Assembly (NCBI RefSeq): GCF_003386095.1
Contig: NZ_QREG01000013.1
Span: forward strand, 1 to 42,401
DNA: 42,401 nucleotides
Origin: Marinoscillum furvescens DSM 4134
GTDB lineage: Bacteria > Bacteroidota > Bacteroidia > Cytophagales > Cyclobacteriaceae
Direction: 5' to 3'
Below, piece after piece: positions 32,947-40,744 of the stretch. The number at the start of each line of letters is the position of its first letter. Within the stretch, counting starts at the first letter, position 1. Made by a program: the position numbers and the translations under genes. The notes under the pieces were generated by a model. It saw nothing but the letters and a program-made list of their open reading frames with translations. It was not told the origin of the DNA and did no database searches.

Positions 32947-34178
32947 TTTCTGAATTTCTTTACAATTTCTGTTAATGCCTCCGCAAAGGTATCTATTTCC
33001 TCTACGGTGTTGTAAACAGCAAATGAGGCCCTGACCGTTCCGTCAATATTGAAATGATCCATCAGCGGCTGAGTGCAATGGTGGCCAGTTCGCACTGCAA
33101 TGCCTTTGGCATCTAGCCACATACCCAAATCGAACGGGTGGACACCATCTACCAAAAAAGAGATCACACTGGCTTTGTTTTCCGCTGTTCCTATGGGTTG
33201 AAAACCATCAATACCATAGAGCTTTTCCTTTCCACGTTCCAGTAAGGTCATTTCATGCTGGTGAAGGAAATCATAGCCGATTCCTTCCACAAATTCGATG
33301 GCCGCTTTGAATGCAACGACATCTGCTATGTTTGGAGTACCAGCCTCAAATTTGTACGGAATGTCGTTATAGGTGGTGCCATCGAAGCTGACATCACGAA
33401 TCATCTCTCCACCACCCTGATAGGGGTCCATTGCCTCGAGAACTTCGCGTTTTCCGTAGAGAACGCCTACTCCCGTAGGACCATACATTTTGTGACCCGA
33501 CAATGCAAGAAAGTCGCAATCGAGCTTTTGCACGTCTAGCGGATGATGAGGTGCTGCCTGAGCTGCATCTATTAGTACTTTGGCACCTACGGCATGTGCT
33601 TTGCTGATGATTTCTTCTACAGGATTGACTGTACCCAGCGAGTTACTGATATATACCACAGATACAAACCGTGTTTTTTCGGTAAGCAATGCCTCGAAAT
33701 CCTCCAGCTTGATTTCACCATTTTCGGCTACAGGAATAACCTTGAGTTTGGCTCCGGTTTGCTGGCATAGCATCTGCCAGGGGACGATATTGGAATGGTG
33801 CTCCATTCCTGTGATGATAATTTCGTCTCCCTCGGAGATCAACTTACGACCATAGGCCTGAGCTACCAGATTGATGCCCTCGCTAGTACCCTTGGTGAAG
33901 ACGATTTCTTCTACTTCACGGGCATTTATAAATCCCTGCGCTGCCTTTCGGGTAGCTTCAAACGCTGTAGTTGCCCGTTCGGCAAGGGTATGAATGCCCC
34001 GATGAATGTTGGCATTATCTCTTTGGTAGTAGTGCACCAGGGCATCGATCACAGACTGAGGTGTTTGTGATGTGGCCGCATTGTCAAAGTAAATGAGCGG
34101 TTTGCCATTTACTTCCTGATGCAGAATCGGAAATTGCTTTCTGATTTCAGCTACCGAAATGCCTGTGGCTACTTGCAT
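32943..34178 (-). CDS. sufS: Cysteine desulfurase SufS
   Basis: A 411-residue PLP enzyme releasing sulfur from cysteine. The PLP lysine is Lys230 in FLALSGHKMYGPTGVG, the substrate-binding His region is GMEHHSNIVPW, and the active cysteine is Cys368 in AVRTGHHCTQPLM, close to Cys364 of E. coli SufS. Full length. It abuts sufD directly (stop of sufD at 34179). Confidence 0.97.
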   Translation of the reverse strand: MQVATGISVAEIRKQFPILHQEVNGKPLIYFDNAATSQTPQSVIDALVHYYQRDNANIHRGIHTLAERATTAFEATRKAAQGFINAREVEEIVFTKGTSEGINLVAQAYGRKLISEGDEIIITGMEHHSNIVPWQMLCQQTGAKLKVIPVAENGEIKLEDFEALLTEKTRFVSVVYISNSLGTVNPVEEIISKAHAVGAKVLIDAAQAAPHHPLDVQKLDCDFLALSGHKMYGPTGVGVLYGKREVLEAMDPYQGGGEMIRDVSFDGTTYNDIPYKFEAGTPNIADVVAFKAAIEFVEGIGYDFLHQHEMTLLERGKEKLYGIDGFQPIGTAENKASVISFLVDGVHPFDLGMWLDAKGIAVRTGHHCTQPLMDHFNIDGTVRASFAVYNTVEEIDTFAEALTEIVKKFRK

Positions 34179-35492
34179 TTATCCGAGTTTGTTCGTGATT
34201 ATATCTTCGATCTCTTCTTTTACAAGGTCGTTTTTGAGTTCTTGCAAAGTTTCATTAGCAAAAGCGTTGAGCATTAGTGCTTTAGCTCTTTTTTCTTTGA
34301 TGCCTCTGGCACGCAGGTAAAAGATCGCTTCTTCGTCTAGTTGCCCAGTAGTACATCCATGCGAACACTGCACATCATCTGCCCAGATTTCAAGCTGTGG
34401 CTTGGTGTTTACTGTGGCAGTGTCTGAAAGTAATATGTTGTTGTTAGATTGAAAAGCGTTGGTCTTTTGAGCGTCAGGTCGCACGTAGATTTTACCATTG
34501 AACACTCCTTTGGCACTTTCGTCCAAAATACCCTTGTAAAGCTCATTGCTAAAGGAATGAGGCATACGATGATCTACAGATGTATTGTTGTCTACATGCG
34601 ATTTACCACTAAGCTGATAGAGCCCGTTCATGTGGCCTTCGCAGTTTTCATCATCTATGTTGATGTAGATGTTGTTGCGCACCATAGCTCCTTTAAAGGA
34701 GAAGGTATTGGTATAAAACCTGCTATCCTTCTCTTGTGATGCATATATGCCCTCTACGGCAAAAGCTTCATTCGTGTAGTTTTGAAGTTTGGTAAACCTT
34801 ACTTCAGCGTTGGATTTTACGACAGCTTCTACAACTGAAATATTCAGTGTTTTCGCTTCCCCTTTGATGAAAGTTTTTTCATATACTTTCATTCTACTGC
34901 CAGACTCTCCCACAATAAGGATACGTGGGTACGCGATAGGAGAGGAGCTAGAAGCGTCTAAGAATTGGTAGATGAACGTATCCTGAGCATCTGAATTTTT
35001 CGCATTTTTCAAGAACAACCCCTGATTGAAAAAGCCGAGATTCAATGCAGCAAATGGGTCTTGAGAGATCCCATTGGTTTTTCCCAGGTGCTCGAGTATT
35101 TCGGGGTGCTCTGTGGTAGCTTGCTCATCTAACAGCTTGATAGTAAGCTCTTGCGATGAGCTTTTGATTACCGAATACTCTTCAATGAATTGTCCATTGA
35201 CAAAAACCAAATGATTGGCATCTTCTACCGGATAAAACTCTTGCTGACATGAATCTTTAGACCAGGTCGCAATCACTGCTTCCTGATCGAAATCAAAATT
35301 TTTGCTGATCAGCTTCGTAACCGGAGTGTATTTGTAGGCTTCACTTTTCTTGCCCGGTAGGCCCAGTGATTGGAAGCTTTGAACTCCAGCTTTTTTGGCC
35401 GCAGCCAATGCGCTACCTTCAGCAAAGTGCTGTTTCACCCAGCTGTCAAACCGAGAAGTGATGCTATTTTCTAAACTTATTACTTCACTCAT
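34179..35492 (-). CDS. sufD: Fe-S assembly scaffold subunit SufD
   Basis: A 437-residue SufBD-family protein of right-handed beta-helix type. The C-terminal signature is DVQCSHGCTTGQLDEEAIFYLRARGI, with NGLYQLSGKSHVDNNTSVDH in the core. It partners with SufB and SufC in the SufBC2D complex. N-terminal helices (residues 1-110) carry the membrane-free SufD-specific region. Confidence 0.95.
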   Translation of the reverse strand: MSEVISLENSITSRFDSWVKQHFAEGSALAAAKKAGVQSFQSLGLPGKKSEAYKYTPVTKLISKNFDFDQEAVIATWSKDSCQQEFYPVEDANHLVFVNGQFIEEYSVIKSSSQELTIKLLDEQATTEHPEILEHLGKTNGISQDPFAALNLGFFNQGLFLKNAKNSDAQDTFIYQFLDASSSSPIAYPRILIVGESGSRMKVYEKTFIKGEAKTLNISVVEAVVKSNAEVRFTKLQNYTNEAFAVEGIYASQEKDSRFYTNTFSFKGAMVRNNIYINIDDENCEGHMNGLYQLSGKSHVDNNTSVDHRMPHSFSNELYKGILDESAKGVFNGKIYVRPDAQKTNAFQSNNNILLSDTATVNTKPQLEIWADDVQCSHGCTTGQLDEEAIFYLRARGIKEKRAKALMLNAFANETLQELKNDLVKEEIEDIITNKLG

Positions 35493-35513
35493 AGTGTGCT
35501 ATCAGGGTTGATT

Positions 35514-36269
35514 TTAAACGGCAGGTGCTTCTTCCTTGATCCAATCGTAGCCTTTTTCTTCCAGCTCTAGTGCCAGGGATTTGTCTCCAGACTTAACGAT
35601 TTTACCGTTGTATAATACATGTACGAAATCTGGTACGATGTAATCCAAAAGGCGCTGGTAGTGCGTCACCACAATAGACGCTGTTTCAGCTGATTTGAGC
35701 TTATTTACACCGTCTGCTACTATTTTGAGAGCATCGATATCCAGACCAGAGTCAGTTTCATCCAGTATGGAAAGCTTAGGCTCCAGCATGGCCATTTGGA
35801 AGATTTCGTTACGTTTCTTTTCTCCTCCTGAAAATCCTTCATTTAACGATCTGCTGAGTAGCGCCTGATCTATATCAACGATTTTCATCTTTTCTTTCAT
35901 TTCTTTTAGAAAAGAAACCGCGTCAAGTGCTTTTAGTCCTCGAGCTTCTCTTACCTGATTTACCGCTGTTTTCAGGAAGTTTGTTGTAGACACTCCAGGA
36001 ATCTCTACAGGATATTGAAATGCCAAAAAGACACCTTTATGAGCGCGTTCTTCAGGGTCAAGCTCAAGAAGATCTTCGTTTAGATATGATACACTGCCAT
36101 CTGTGATTTCGTACTCTTCACGACCAGCCAGTACGGATGCTAGTGTACTTTTACCAGAGCCATTTGGCCCCATGATAGCATGCACTTCGCCTGGTTTTAC
36201 TTCCAGGTTGATTCCTTTTAATATTTCCTTGCCTTCTACAGAGGCATGCAGATTTTCTATCTTAAGCAT
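35514..36269 (-). CDS. sufC: Fe-S assembly ATPase SufC
   Basis: A 251-residue ABC ATPase. Walker A is IMGPNGSGKSTLA (about residues 33-45), the signature is LNEGFSGGEKKRNEI, and Walker B is LSILDETDSGLDID; the Glu-Lys-Lys-Arg insert is typical of SufC. It drives the conformational change of the SufBC2D scaffold. The gap to sufB is 15 bp. Confidence 0.97.
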   Translation of the reverse strand: MLKIENLHASVEGKEILKGINLEVKPGEVHAIMGPNGSGKSTLASVLAGREEYEITDGSVSYLNEDLLELDPEERAHKGVFLAFQYPVEIPGVSTTNFLKTAVNQVREARGLKALDAVSFLKEMKEKMKIVDIDQALLSRSLNEGFSGGEKKRNEIFQMAMLEPKLSILDETDSGLDIDALKIVADGVNKLKSAETASIVVTHYQRLLDYIVPDFVHVLYNGKIVKSGDKSLALELEEKGYDWIKEEAPAV

Positions 36270-36284
36270 TAAAATTGATGATTA

Positions 36285-37730
36285 TTATCCTACACTGCCC
36301 TCTAGCGTCAGGGCTAACAGTTTCTGAGCTTCTACAGCAAATTCCATCGGAAGTTTGCTCATTACTTCTTTGGCAAAGCCATTTACGATAAGTGCCACAG
36401 CGCTTTCTTCGTCTATGCCACGCTGCTGACAGTAGAAGATTTGGTCTTCCCCAATCTTGGAGGTAGTAGCTTCGTGTTCTATTTGAGCGGAGCTATTTTC
36501 TACATCTATATAAGGGAAAGTGTGTGCACCACATTTGTCACCCATCAGGAGAGAGTCACACTGGGAGAAATTACGAGCATTTTCGGCTCGCTTCATGATG
36601 TGCACCTGGCCACGGTAGCTATTTTGAGACTTGCCAGCTGAGATACCTTTCGAAACGATTCGCGATTTGGTGTTTTTACCAATGTGAATCATCTTGGTGC
36701 CTGTATCCGCTTGTTGGTAGTTGTTAGTAACCGCTACTGAGTAAAACTCACCTTGGGAGTTGTCACCTTTAAGTATACATGAAGGGTATTTCCAGGTTAC
36801 AGCGGAACCTGTTTCTACCTGAGTCCAGCTGATTTTGGAGTTGTCTCCAGCACAGATACCACGTTTGGTCACGAAGTTATAAATGCCTCCTTTGCCGTTT
36901 TTATCTCCTGGATACCAGTTTTGCACTGTAGAGTATTTTACTTCCGCATCTTTAGCAGCATAGATTTCTACAACAGCCGCATGAAGTTGATTTTCGTCAC
37001 GCATTGGGGCTGTACAGCCTTCCAAGTATGACACGTAAGAGCTCTCTTCAGCTACGATAAGCGTACGCTCAAATTGGCCGGTATTGGCTGCATTGATACG
37101 GAAATATGTAGACAGCTCCATTGGGCATCTCACCCCTTTAGGGATATAGCAAAATGAGCCATCTGAAAAGACTGCTGAATTGAGGGCGGCAAAATAATTG
37201 TCGCTAGCAGGTACCACAGATCCGAGATACTTTTTGATCAACTCGGGATGCTCCTGTACCGCTTCACTAAATGAACAGAAGATAATGCCTAGTTCAGAAA
37301 GTGTCTCTTTGAAGGTGGTAGCTACAGACACCGAGTCAATGACGGCATCTACTGCTACCCCTGTAAGGCGCTTTTGCTCCTGAAGGGAAATGCCGAGGCG
37401 CTCAAAAGTTTTGAGTAGCTCTGGGTCCACCTCATCCAGACTCTTTGGCTTTTTATCTTGTTTGGGAGCAGAGTAGTATTTGATACCCTGGTAATCCACT
37501 GCTGGGTAGGTGACGTTGGGCCAACGAGGTTCGGTCATTTCCGTCCATCGTTTGTAGGCCTTCAGCCTCCATTCCAGCAACCATTCCGGCTCTTCTTTTT
37601 TAGCAGAGATAAACCGGATGATGTCTTCATTGATCCCTAAAGGAGCTTCATCAGCTTCAAAGTCTACAGACCAGCCGTGTTCGTACTCCTTTGAGGTAAA
37701 TTCTTCTAATATTTGATCGTCTTTACTCAT
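36285..37730 (-). CDS. sufB: Fe-S assembly scaffold subunit SufB
   Basis: A 481-residue scaffold subunit on which clusters form. Recognisable blocks are [43 protein letters not shown], the [19 protein letters not shown] run, and the C-terminal [24 protein letters not shown] with the conserved Glu and Cys. First gene of the operon; no SufR- or IscR-like gene is adjacent. Confidence 0.97.
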   Translation of the reverse strand: MSKDDQILEEFTSKEYEHGWSVDFEADEAPLGINEDIIRFISAKKEEPEWLLEWRLKAYKRWTEMTEPRWPNVTYPAVDYQGIKYYSAPKQDKKPKSLDEVDPELLKTFERLGISLQEQKRLTGVAVDAVIDSVSVATTFKETLSELGIIFCSFSEAVQEHPELIKKYLGSVVPASDNYFAALNSAVFSDGSFCYIPKGVRCPMELSTYFRINAANTGQFERTLIVAEESSYVSYLEGCTAPMRDENQLHAAVVEIYAAKDAEVKYSTVQNWYPGDKNGKGGIYNFVTKRGICAGDNSKISWTQVETGSAVTWKYPSCILKGDNSQGEFYSVAVTNNYQQADTGTKMIHIGKNTKSRIVSKGISAGKSQNSYRGQVHIMKRAENARNFSQCDSLLMGDKCGAHTFPYIDVENSSAQIEHEATTSKIGEDQIFYCQQRGIDEESAVALIVNGFAKEVMSKLPMEFAVEAQKLLALTLEGSVG

Positions 37731-37796
37731 AGAGGCTATTCGATTCTCTTTACTACCTTAACCATCGTTTGGACGGTAGGTTTTGCAAAGTAAACA

Positions 37797-37821
37797 CTTA
37801 TTTGGATTAGATCTAAATAAG
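37797..37821. promoter_or_regulatory. Candidate operator palindrome upstream of sufB
   Basis: A 25-bp AT-rich inverted repeat: arms CTTATTT/AAATAAG plus inner GAT/ATC around TAG, with one mismatch per side. It is 67-91 bp upstream of the sufB start, and a TACTTTGC element resembling the Bacteroidota -7 box lies just downstream of it on the minus strand. Binding protein unknown. Confidence 0.5.
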
Positions 37822-37871
37822 AATCCGAATAACCGCCCAATGGTTCATTCTTTTCGTCTGTTTTGTCGGGA

Positions 37872-38333
37872 TTAAAACTTCAAATGCCTGTTGAGGCTTT
37901 CTTCAAGAGATATAAATGTCTCTGTTCGTTCTATACCTTCTACCTTTTGGATTTTGTCGTGCAGTACATCCTTGAGGTGTTTGGTGTCTCTGCAATGGAT
38001 CTTGATGAAGATGTTATAGTTTCCTGTGGTGTAATGCACCTTTACGATTTCCGGGATCGTCTTGAGCTGCTCCACCACACTGTCATATAGGGAGGACTTT
38101 TGTAAATAGATCCCCATGAAGCACGTTACATCGTATCCAAGTTTGGAATAATCCATTTGGAGGGTAGTACCTCTAACTACACCCATTTCTTCGAGTTTCT
38201 TCATGCGGACGTGAACTGTACCACCAGAAACAAATACCTTTTTAGCGACTTCCGTGTATGGAATTTTCGCATCCTCCATTAATAAATTGAGGATTTTGAG
38301 GTCAACGTTGTCAATTTCGTAATTTTTACTCAT
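37872..38333 (-). CDS. Lrp/AsnC-family transcriptional regulator
   Basis: A 153-residue regulator. The N-terminal winged HTH (VDLKILNLLMEDAKIPYTEVAKKVFVSGGTVHVRMKKLEEMGVVRG, residues 9-54) and the C-terminal RAM/AsnC ligand-binding domain (FMGIYLQKSS, then VKVHYTTGNYNIFIKIHCRD) are both complete. Such proteins usually sense amino acids. It lies between the suf operon and the tRNA-like RNA array, transcribed away from the array. Confidence 0.93.
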   Translation of the reverse strand: MSKNYEIDNVDLKILNLLMEDAKIPYTEVAKKVFVSGGTVHVRMKKLEEMGVVRGTTLQMDYSKLGYDVTCFMGIYLQKSSLYDSVVEQLKTIPEIVKVHYTTGNYNIFIKIHCRDTKHLKDVLHDKIQKVEGIERTETFISLEESLNRHLKF

Positions 38334-38441
38334 CTCTCTAATGCTGTTTTCTATATATTCAATATTCTGTATACAATTTTACACACCATCTAAATATTTA
38401 GCAAATTTATTAAAATATTTTTAAAGAAATATAGGCTCTGT

Positions 38442-38449
38442 TATCTTTG
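38442..38449 (+). promoter_or_regulatory. Promoter -7 box of tRNA-like RNA A
   Basis: TATCTTTG matches the Bacteroidota -7 consensus TAnnTTTG and lies 45 bp before the acceptor stem. The AT-rich sequence before it (TTATTAAAATATTTTTAAAG) resembles that before copy C, so the promoter belongs to the repeated unit. Confidence 0.65.
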
Positions 38450-38461
38450 AGGTATCAAAAC

Positions 38462-38480
38462 GCGTAAGAGATGCTTGCGC
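38462..38480 (+). ncRNA. Leader hairpin of tRNA-like RNA A (AGATG loop)
   Basis: Stem GCGTAAG/CTTGCGC (one G-T pair) with loop AGATG, just before the cloverleaf and downstream of the predicted transcription start. Copies B and C have different stem sequences but the same loop. Confidence 0.75.
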
Positions 38481-38486
38481 TACACA

Positions 38487-38643
38487 CTGTAGGGTGATGA
38501 AACTGGCAGACATGCCCTCCTGTCTCGGGGGTGGAGGTCTTTGGATAAAGCCTGGTGCCGTTTACGATAAATCAATTTTTGGTTTATCGTAAATCATCAG
38601 GTCTAACTACTCCGTGGAGGTTCGAATCCTTCCCCTACAGCCA
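38487..38643 (+). ncRNA. tRNA-like structured RNA, full copy A
   Basis: A 157-nt cloverleaf. The acceptor TGTAGGG/CCCTACA is extended by C(-1) facing discriminator G, followed by encoded CCA. T8-G9 and a 3-bp D stem (ATG/CAT) with loop AAACTGGCAGA follow, as in Leu tRNAs. The anticodon stem is CCCTC/GGGGG with loop CTGTCTC (formal anticodon GTC, 38522-38524). The T arm is GGAGG-TTCGAAT-CCTTC. The variable arm is closed by GGAG/CTCC and enlarged to about 85 nt, with CCTG/CAGG and a 14-bp hairpin (TTTACGATAAATCA with TGGTTTATCGTAAA) inside. A normal class II tRNA has about 85-90 nt in total. Pyrimidine at position 37 and Leu-like arms with GUC make ordinary Asp decoding unlikely. Not recognised as a known family. 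Confidence 0.82.
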
Positions 38644-38675
38644 TCATTTTTGGGTTAATGTTGTTTATTGAATCT

Positions 38676-38699
38676 GGTCGTGGTAGGGGTGCCACGACC
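38676..38699 (+). terminator. Intrinsic terminator of tRNA-like RNA A
   Basis: Perfect 8-bp stem GGTCGTGG/CCACGACC with loop TAGGGGTG, followed by TTTTTTC. Copy B keeps the stem by compensatory changes (GGTCACAG/CTGTGACC). Confidence 0.88.
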
Positions 38700-38841
38700 T
38701 TTTTCTTTTTTAGGGGTGCTTTGATCTAATTGTCGTTTGATTGCCGCCTGAGTGCAACCCTTCCTGTTTTATCGTTCCTGAGCTATTCTTTAGCTCAATT
38801 ATTGTCTCCCTTTTAAAGTGTTTAAGTAAATCATTCAAATT

Positions 38842-38895
38842 CCGTGTAGGTTCTGCCGCGGGCATTCATGTGGAAGAATCCTTCCCCTACAGCCA
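38842..38895 (+). repeat. Truncated tRNA-like 3' unit A1
   Basis: Begins CCGTGTAGGTTC, has a 22-nt hairpin insert (CCGCGGG-CATT-CATGTGG) exactly between TTC and GAATCC of the T loop, and continues through the acceptor 3' strand to CCA. A second hairpin of the same type (CCGCAGGACTCTTGTG) interrupts the trailer before GAATCTGG, and one 14-bp repeat sits in the terminator loop (38966 on). Spacer hairpin GAGCTA/TAGCTC lies upstream at 38779. Confidence 0.85.
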
Positions 38896-39117
38896 TCATT
38901 TTTGGGTTAATGTTGTTTATTGTCCGCAGGACTCTTGTGAAGAATCTGGTCATGGTAGGGCGCACGGCAAGTGGGTGCCACCACCTTTTTCTTTTTTAGG
39001 GGTGCTTTGATCTAACTGTCATTTGATTGTCATCCTTCCTGTTTTATCGTACGTGAGCTAGTCATCAGCTCCAATTATTATCTCCCTTTAATAGTGTTTA
39101 AGTAAATCATTCAAATT

Positions 39118-39171
39118 CCGTGTAGGTTTTGCTGCAGGCATTCCTGCGGAAGAACCCTTCCCTTAAAGCCA
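39118..39171 (+). repeat. Truncated tRNA-like 3' unit A2
   Basis: Same layout as A1 with insert CTGCAGG-CATT-CCTGCGG in the T loop, and a mutated acceptor strand (CCCTTAAAG instead of CCCCTACAG). This is the least well preserved copy. Confidence 0.8.
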
Positions 39172-39235
39172 TCATATTTGGATTAATGTTGTTTGTTATC
39201 CGCAGGACTTCTGTAGAGAATCTGGATGTGGTGGG

Positions 39236-39292
39236 GCGCACGGCTAGTGGTGCACGACTAGTGGTGCACGACTAGTGGCGCACGGCTAGTGG
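39236..39292 (+). repeat. Four 14-bp tandem repeats in the terminator loop of unit A2
   Basis: Units GCGCACGGCTAGTG, GTGCACGACTAGTG, GTGCACGACTAGTG and GCGCACGGCTAGTG. The number varies among the truncated units (1, 4, 2, 3 in array A; 2 in B; 1, 4, 2 in C) and is zero in the full copies. Confidence 0.88.
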
Positions 39293-39446
39293 GTGTCATG
39301 ACCTTTTTCTTTTTAGGGGCTTTCTCTAACTGTGCTTAATTGCCGCCTGAGTGCAACCCTTCCTGTTTTATCGTACGTGAGCTAGTCATCAGCTCCAATT
39401 ATTTTATTATCTCCCTTTTATAGTGTTTAAGTAAATCATTCATTCT

Positions 39447-39500
39447 CCGTGTAGGGTCTGCCGCAGGCATTCCTGAGGAAGAACCCTTCCCCTACAGCCA
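39447..39500 (+). repeat. Truncated tRNA-like 3' unit A3
   Basis: CCGTGTAGGGTC, T-loop insert CCGCAGG-CATT-CCTGAGG, then GAACCC and the acceptor strand CCCCTACAG with CCA. The terminator loop holds two 14-bp repeats (39566-39593). Confidence 0.84.
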
Positions 39501-39739
39501 TCATTTTTGGGTTAATATTGTTTGTTATCCGAAGGACTCCTGTGGAGAATGAGGATGAGGGAGGGGCGCATGGCTAGTGGTGCACGACTAGTGGGTGCCC
39601 ACGACCTTTTTCCTTTTTAGGGGGCTTTGCCCTAACTGTCCTTTATCGCCGCTACCCTTCCTGTTTTATCGTTCGTGAGCTAGTCTTTAGCTCCAATTAT
39701 TATCTCCCTTTTATAGTATTCAAGTGTATCATTCATTCT

Positions 39740-39793
39740 CCGTGTAGGTTCTGCCGCGGGCATTCATGTGGAAGAATCCTTCCCCTACAGCCA
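39740..39793 (+). repeat. Truncated tRNA-like 3' unit A4
   Basis: Nearly identical to A1 (insert CCGCGGG-CATT-CATGTGG), followed by the trailer hairpin and three 14-bp repeats (39858-39899). The terminator right arm is missing; the sequence passes into AT-rich DNA. Confidence 0.84.
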
Positions 39794-39900
39794 TCATTTT
39801 TGGGTTAATGTTGTTTGTTGTCCGCAGGACTCCTGTGGAGAGTCTGGGTGTGGTAGGGTGCACGACAAGTGGCGCACGGCTAGTGGCGCACGGCTAGTGG

Positions 39901-40175
39901 TGAATGGCGATCGGGTATAGCTCAAAAGAATTCAAATGATGTTTGCGTGTTAGTGTTTCGTGTTTTTCATTTTTCGGCAAGAAAAATTTGTTGAAAGGGT
40001 TATTTTGAAGAATTTTTGATGGTTGAAATTAAGTTTTCATTAAATGAAATCTAATCTAGAGTCATAAAAACGGCATTAATTATGAAAATTACAATGTAAT
40101 GAGGGTGAAATAATTTATTGTTGAAAAATACAGATGAATGGCTGTGAAAATTGTAATTGTTTGAAAGTATCCTGT
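39901..40175. other. AT-rich promoter region upstream of tRNA-like RNA B
   Basis: About 275 bp of AT-rich noncoding DNA between the last A unit and the promoter of copy B. I see no gene. It is not visibly similar to the spacer before copy C except near the promoter. Confidence 0.5.
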
Positions 40176-40183
40176 TATCTTTG
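40176..40183 (+). promoter_or_regulatory. Promoter -7 box of tRNA-like RNA B
   Basis: TATCTTTG, identical to copy A, 47 bp before the acceptor stem. Confidence 0.65.
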
Positions 40184-40195
40184 TCTTAACAAAAA

Positions 40196-40216
40196 CGCAA
40201 GAGAGATGCTTTTGCG
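40196..40216 (+). ncRNA. Leader hairpin of tRNA-like RNA B
   Basis: Stem CGCAAGAG/CTTTTGCG (8 bp, one G-T) with loop AGATG. The stem sequence differs from copies A and C; the loop is identical. Confidence 0.75.
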
Positions 40217-40222
40217 GTCATA

Positions 40223-40380
40223 CTGTAAGGTGATGAAATTGGCAGACATGCCCTCCTGTCTCGGGGGTGGAGGTCTTTGGATAAAGCCTGGTGCCGTTTA
40301 CGATAAATCAATACGTTGATTTATCGTAAATCATCGGGTCTAACAGCTCCGTGGAGGTTCGAGTCCTTCCCTTACAGCCA
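40223..40380 (+). ncRNA. tRNA-like structured RNA, full copy B
   Basis: A 158-nt copy with the same cloverleaf. The acceptor is TGTAAGG/CCTTACA: both strands changed relative to copies A and C, so the pair is kept (G-C to A-T). D arm, anticodon arm and loop are unchanged (GTC at 40258-40260), and the T loop is TTCGAGT. In the variable arm, CCTG pairs with CGGG, and the hairpin is a perfect 15 bp closed by a TACG tetraloop, of the stable UNCG class. A reading frame crossing it (40134-40319) is incidental. Confidence 0.82.
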
Positions 40381-40411
40381 TTTTTGGGTTAATGTTGTTT
40401 ATTTTGAATTT

Positions 40412-40435
40412 GGTCACAGTAGGGGTGCTGTGACC
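40412..40435 (+). terminator. Intrinsic terminator of tRNA-like RNA B
   Basis: Stem GGTCACAG/CTGTGACC with loop TAGGGGTG and TTTTTC following; compensatory variant of the terminators of copies A and C. Confidence 0.88.
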
Positions 40436-40596
40436 TTTTTCTTTTTATGGGGGTCAGAATCTGACTCTGCTAATTGCTTCGTGTTGATCCTTTGACTCCC
40501 GCTAAAGTTTATTTCTGTTTGCTTTATAGTTTGTGAGCAAGCCTGCTCTCGTTATTCACACTCTCGTCATCGTATTTCAAGTAAATCATACACATT

Positions 40597-40650
40597 CCGT
40601 GTAGGTTCTGCCGCAGGCTTTCCTGTGGAAGAATTCTTCCCTTACAGCCA
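40597..40650 (+). repeat. Truncated tRNA-like 3' unit B1
   Basis: Has the T-loop insert CCGCAGG-CTTT-CCTGTGG and the acceptor strand CCCTTACAG, the variant specific to copy B, so it probably arose from B or was homogenised with it. Two imperfect 14-bp repeats follow, without a recognisable terminator. Spacer hairpin GAGCA/TGCTC replaces GAGCTA/TAGCTC of array A. Confidence 0.84.
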
Positions 40651-40744
40651 TTTTTGGGTTAATGTTGTTTATTTTGTCCGTAGGATTCGTGTGGAGAATC
40701 TGGGTATGGTAGGGTGCACGACCAGTAGCGCAAGGCCTGTGGTG

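Noticed and set aside
38471-38499. Leader peptide starting at the AUG in the AGATG loop
   Set aside because: The three copies give unrelated peptides (9 codons to stop, a long frame, and 4 codons to stop), so a peptide is not conserved; the hairpin is.
38487-38643. tRNA gene with a group I intron
   Set aside because: The extra sequence is only about 75 nt and lies in the variable arm, not the anticodon loop; no P7/P3 core could be found and 200 nt or more would be needed.
38487-38643. tmRNA or transfer RNA for selenocysteine
   Set aside because: There is no tag reading frame or permuted ends, the loop is CUGUCUC and not UCA-containing, and the stem lengths fit 7/5 and not the selenocysteine form.
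40134-40319. 61-codon open frame across the start of tRNA-like copy B
   Set aside because: It runs through the acceptor, D and anticodon arms, is not open in copies A and C, and its codons follow RNA structure, not protein.
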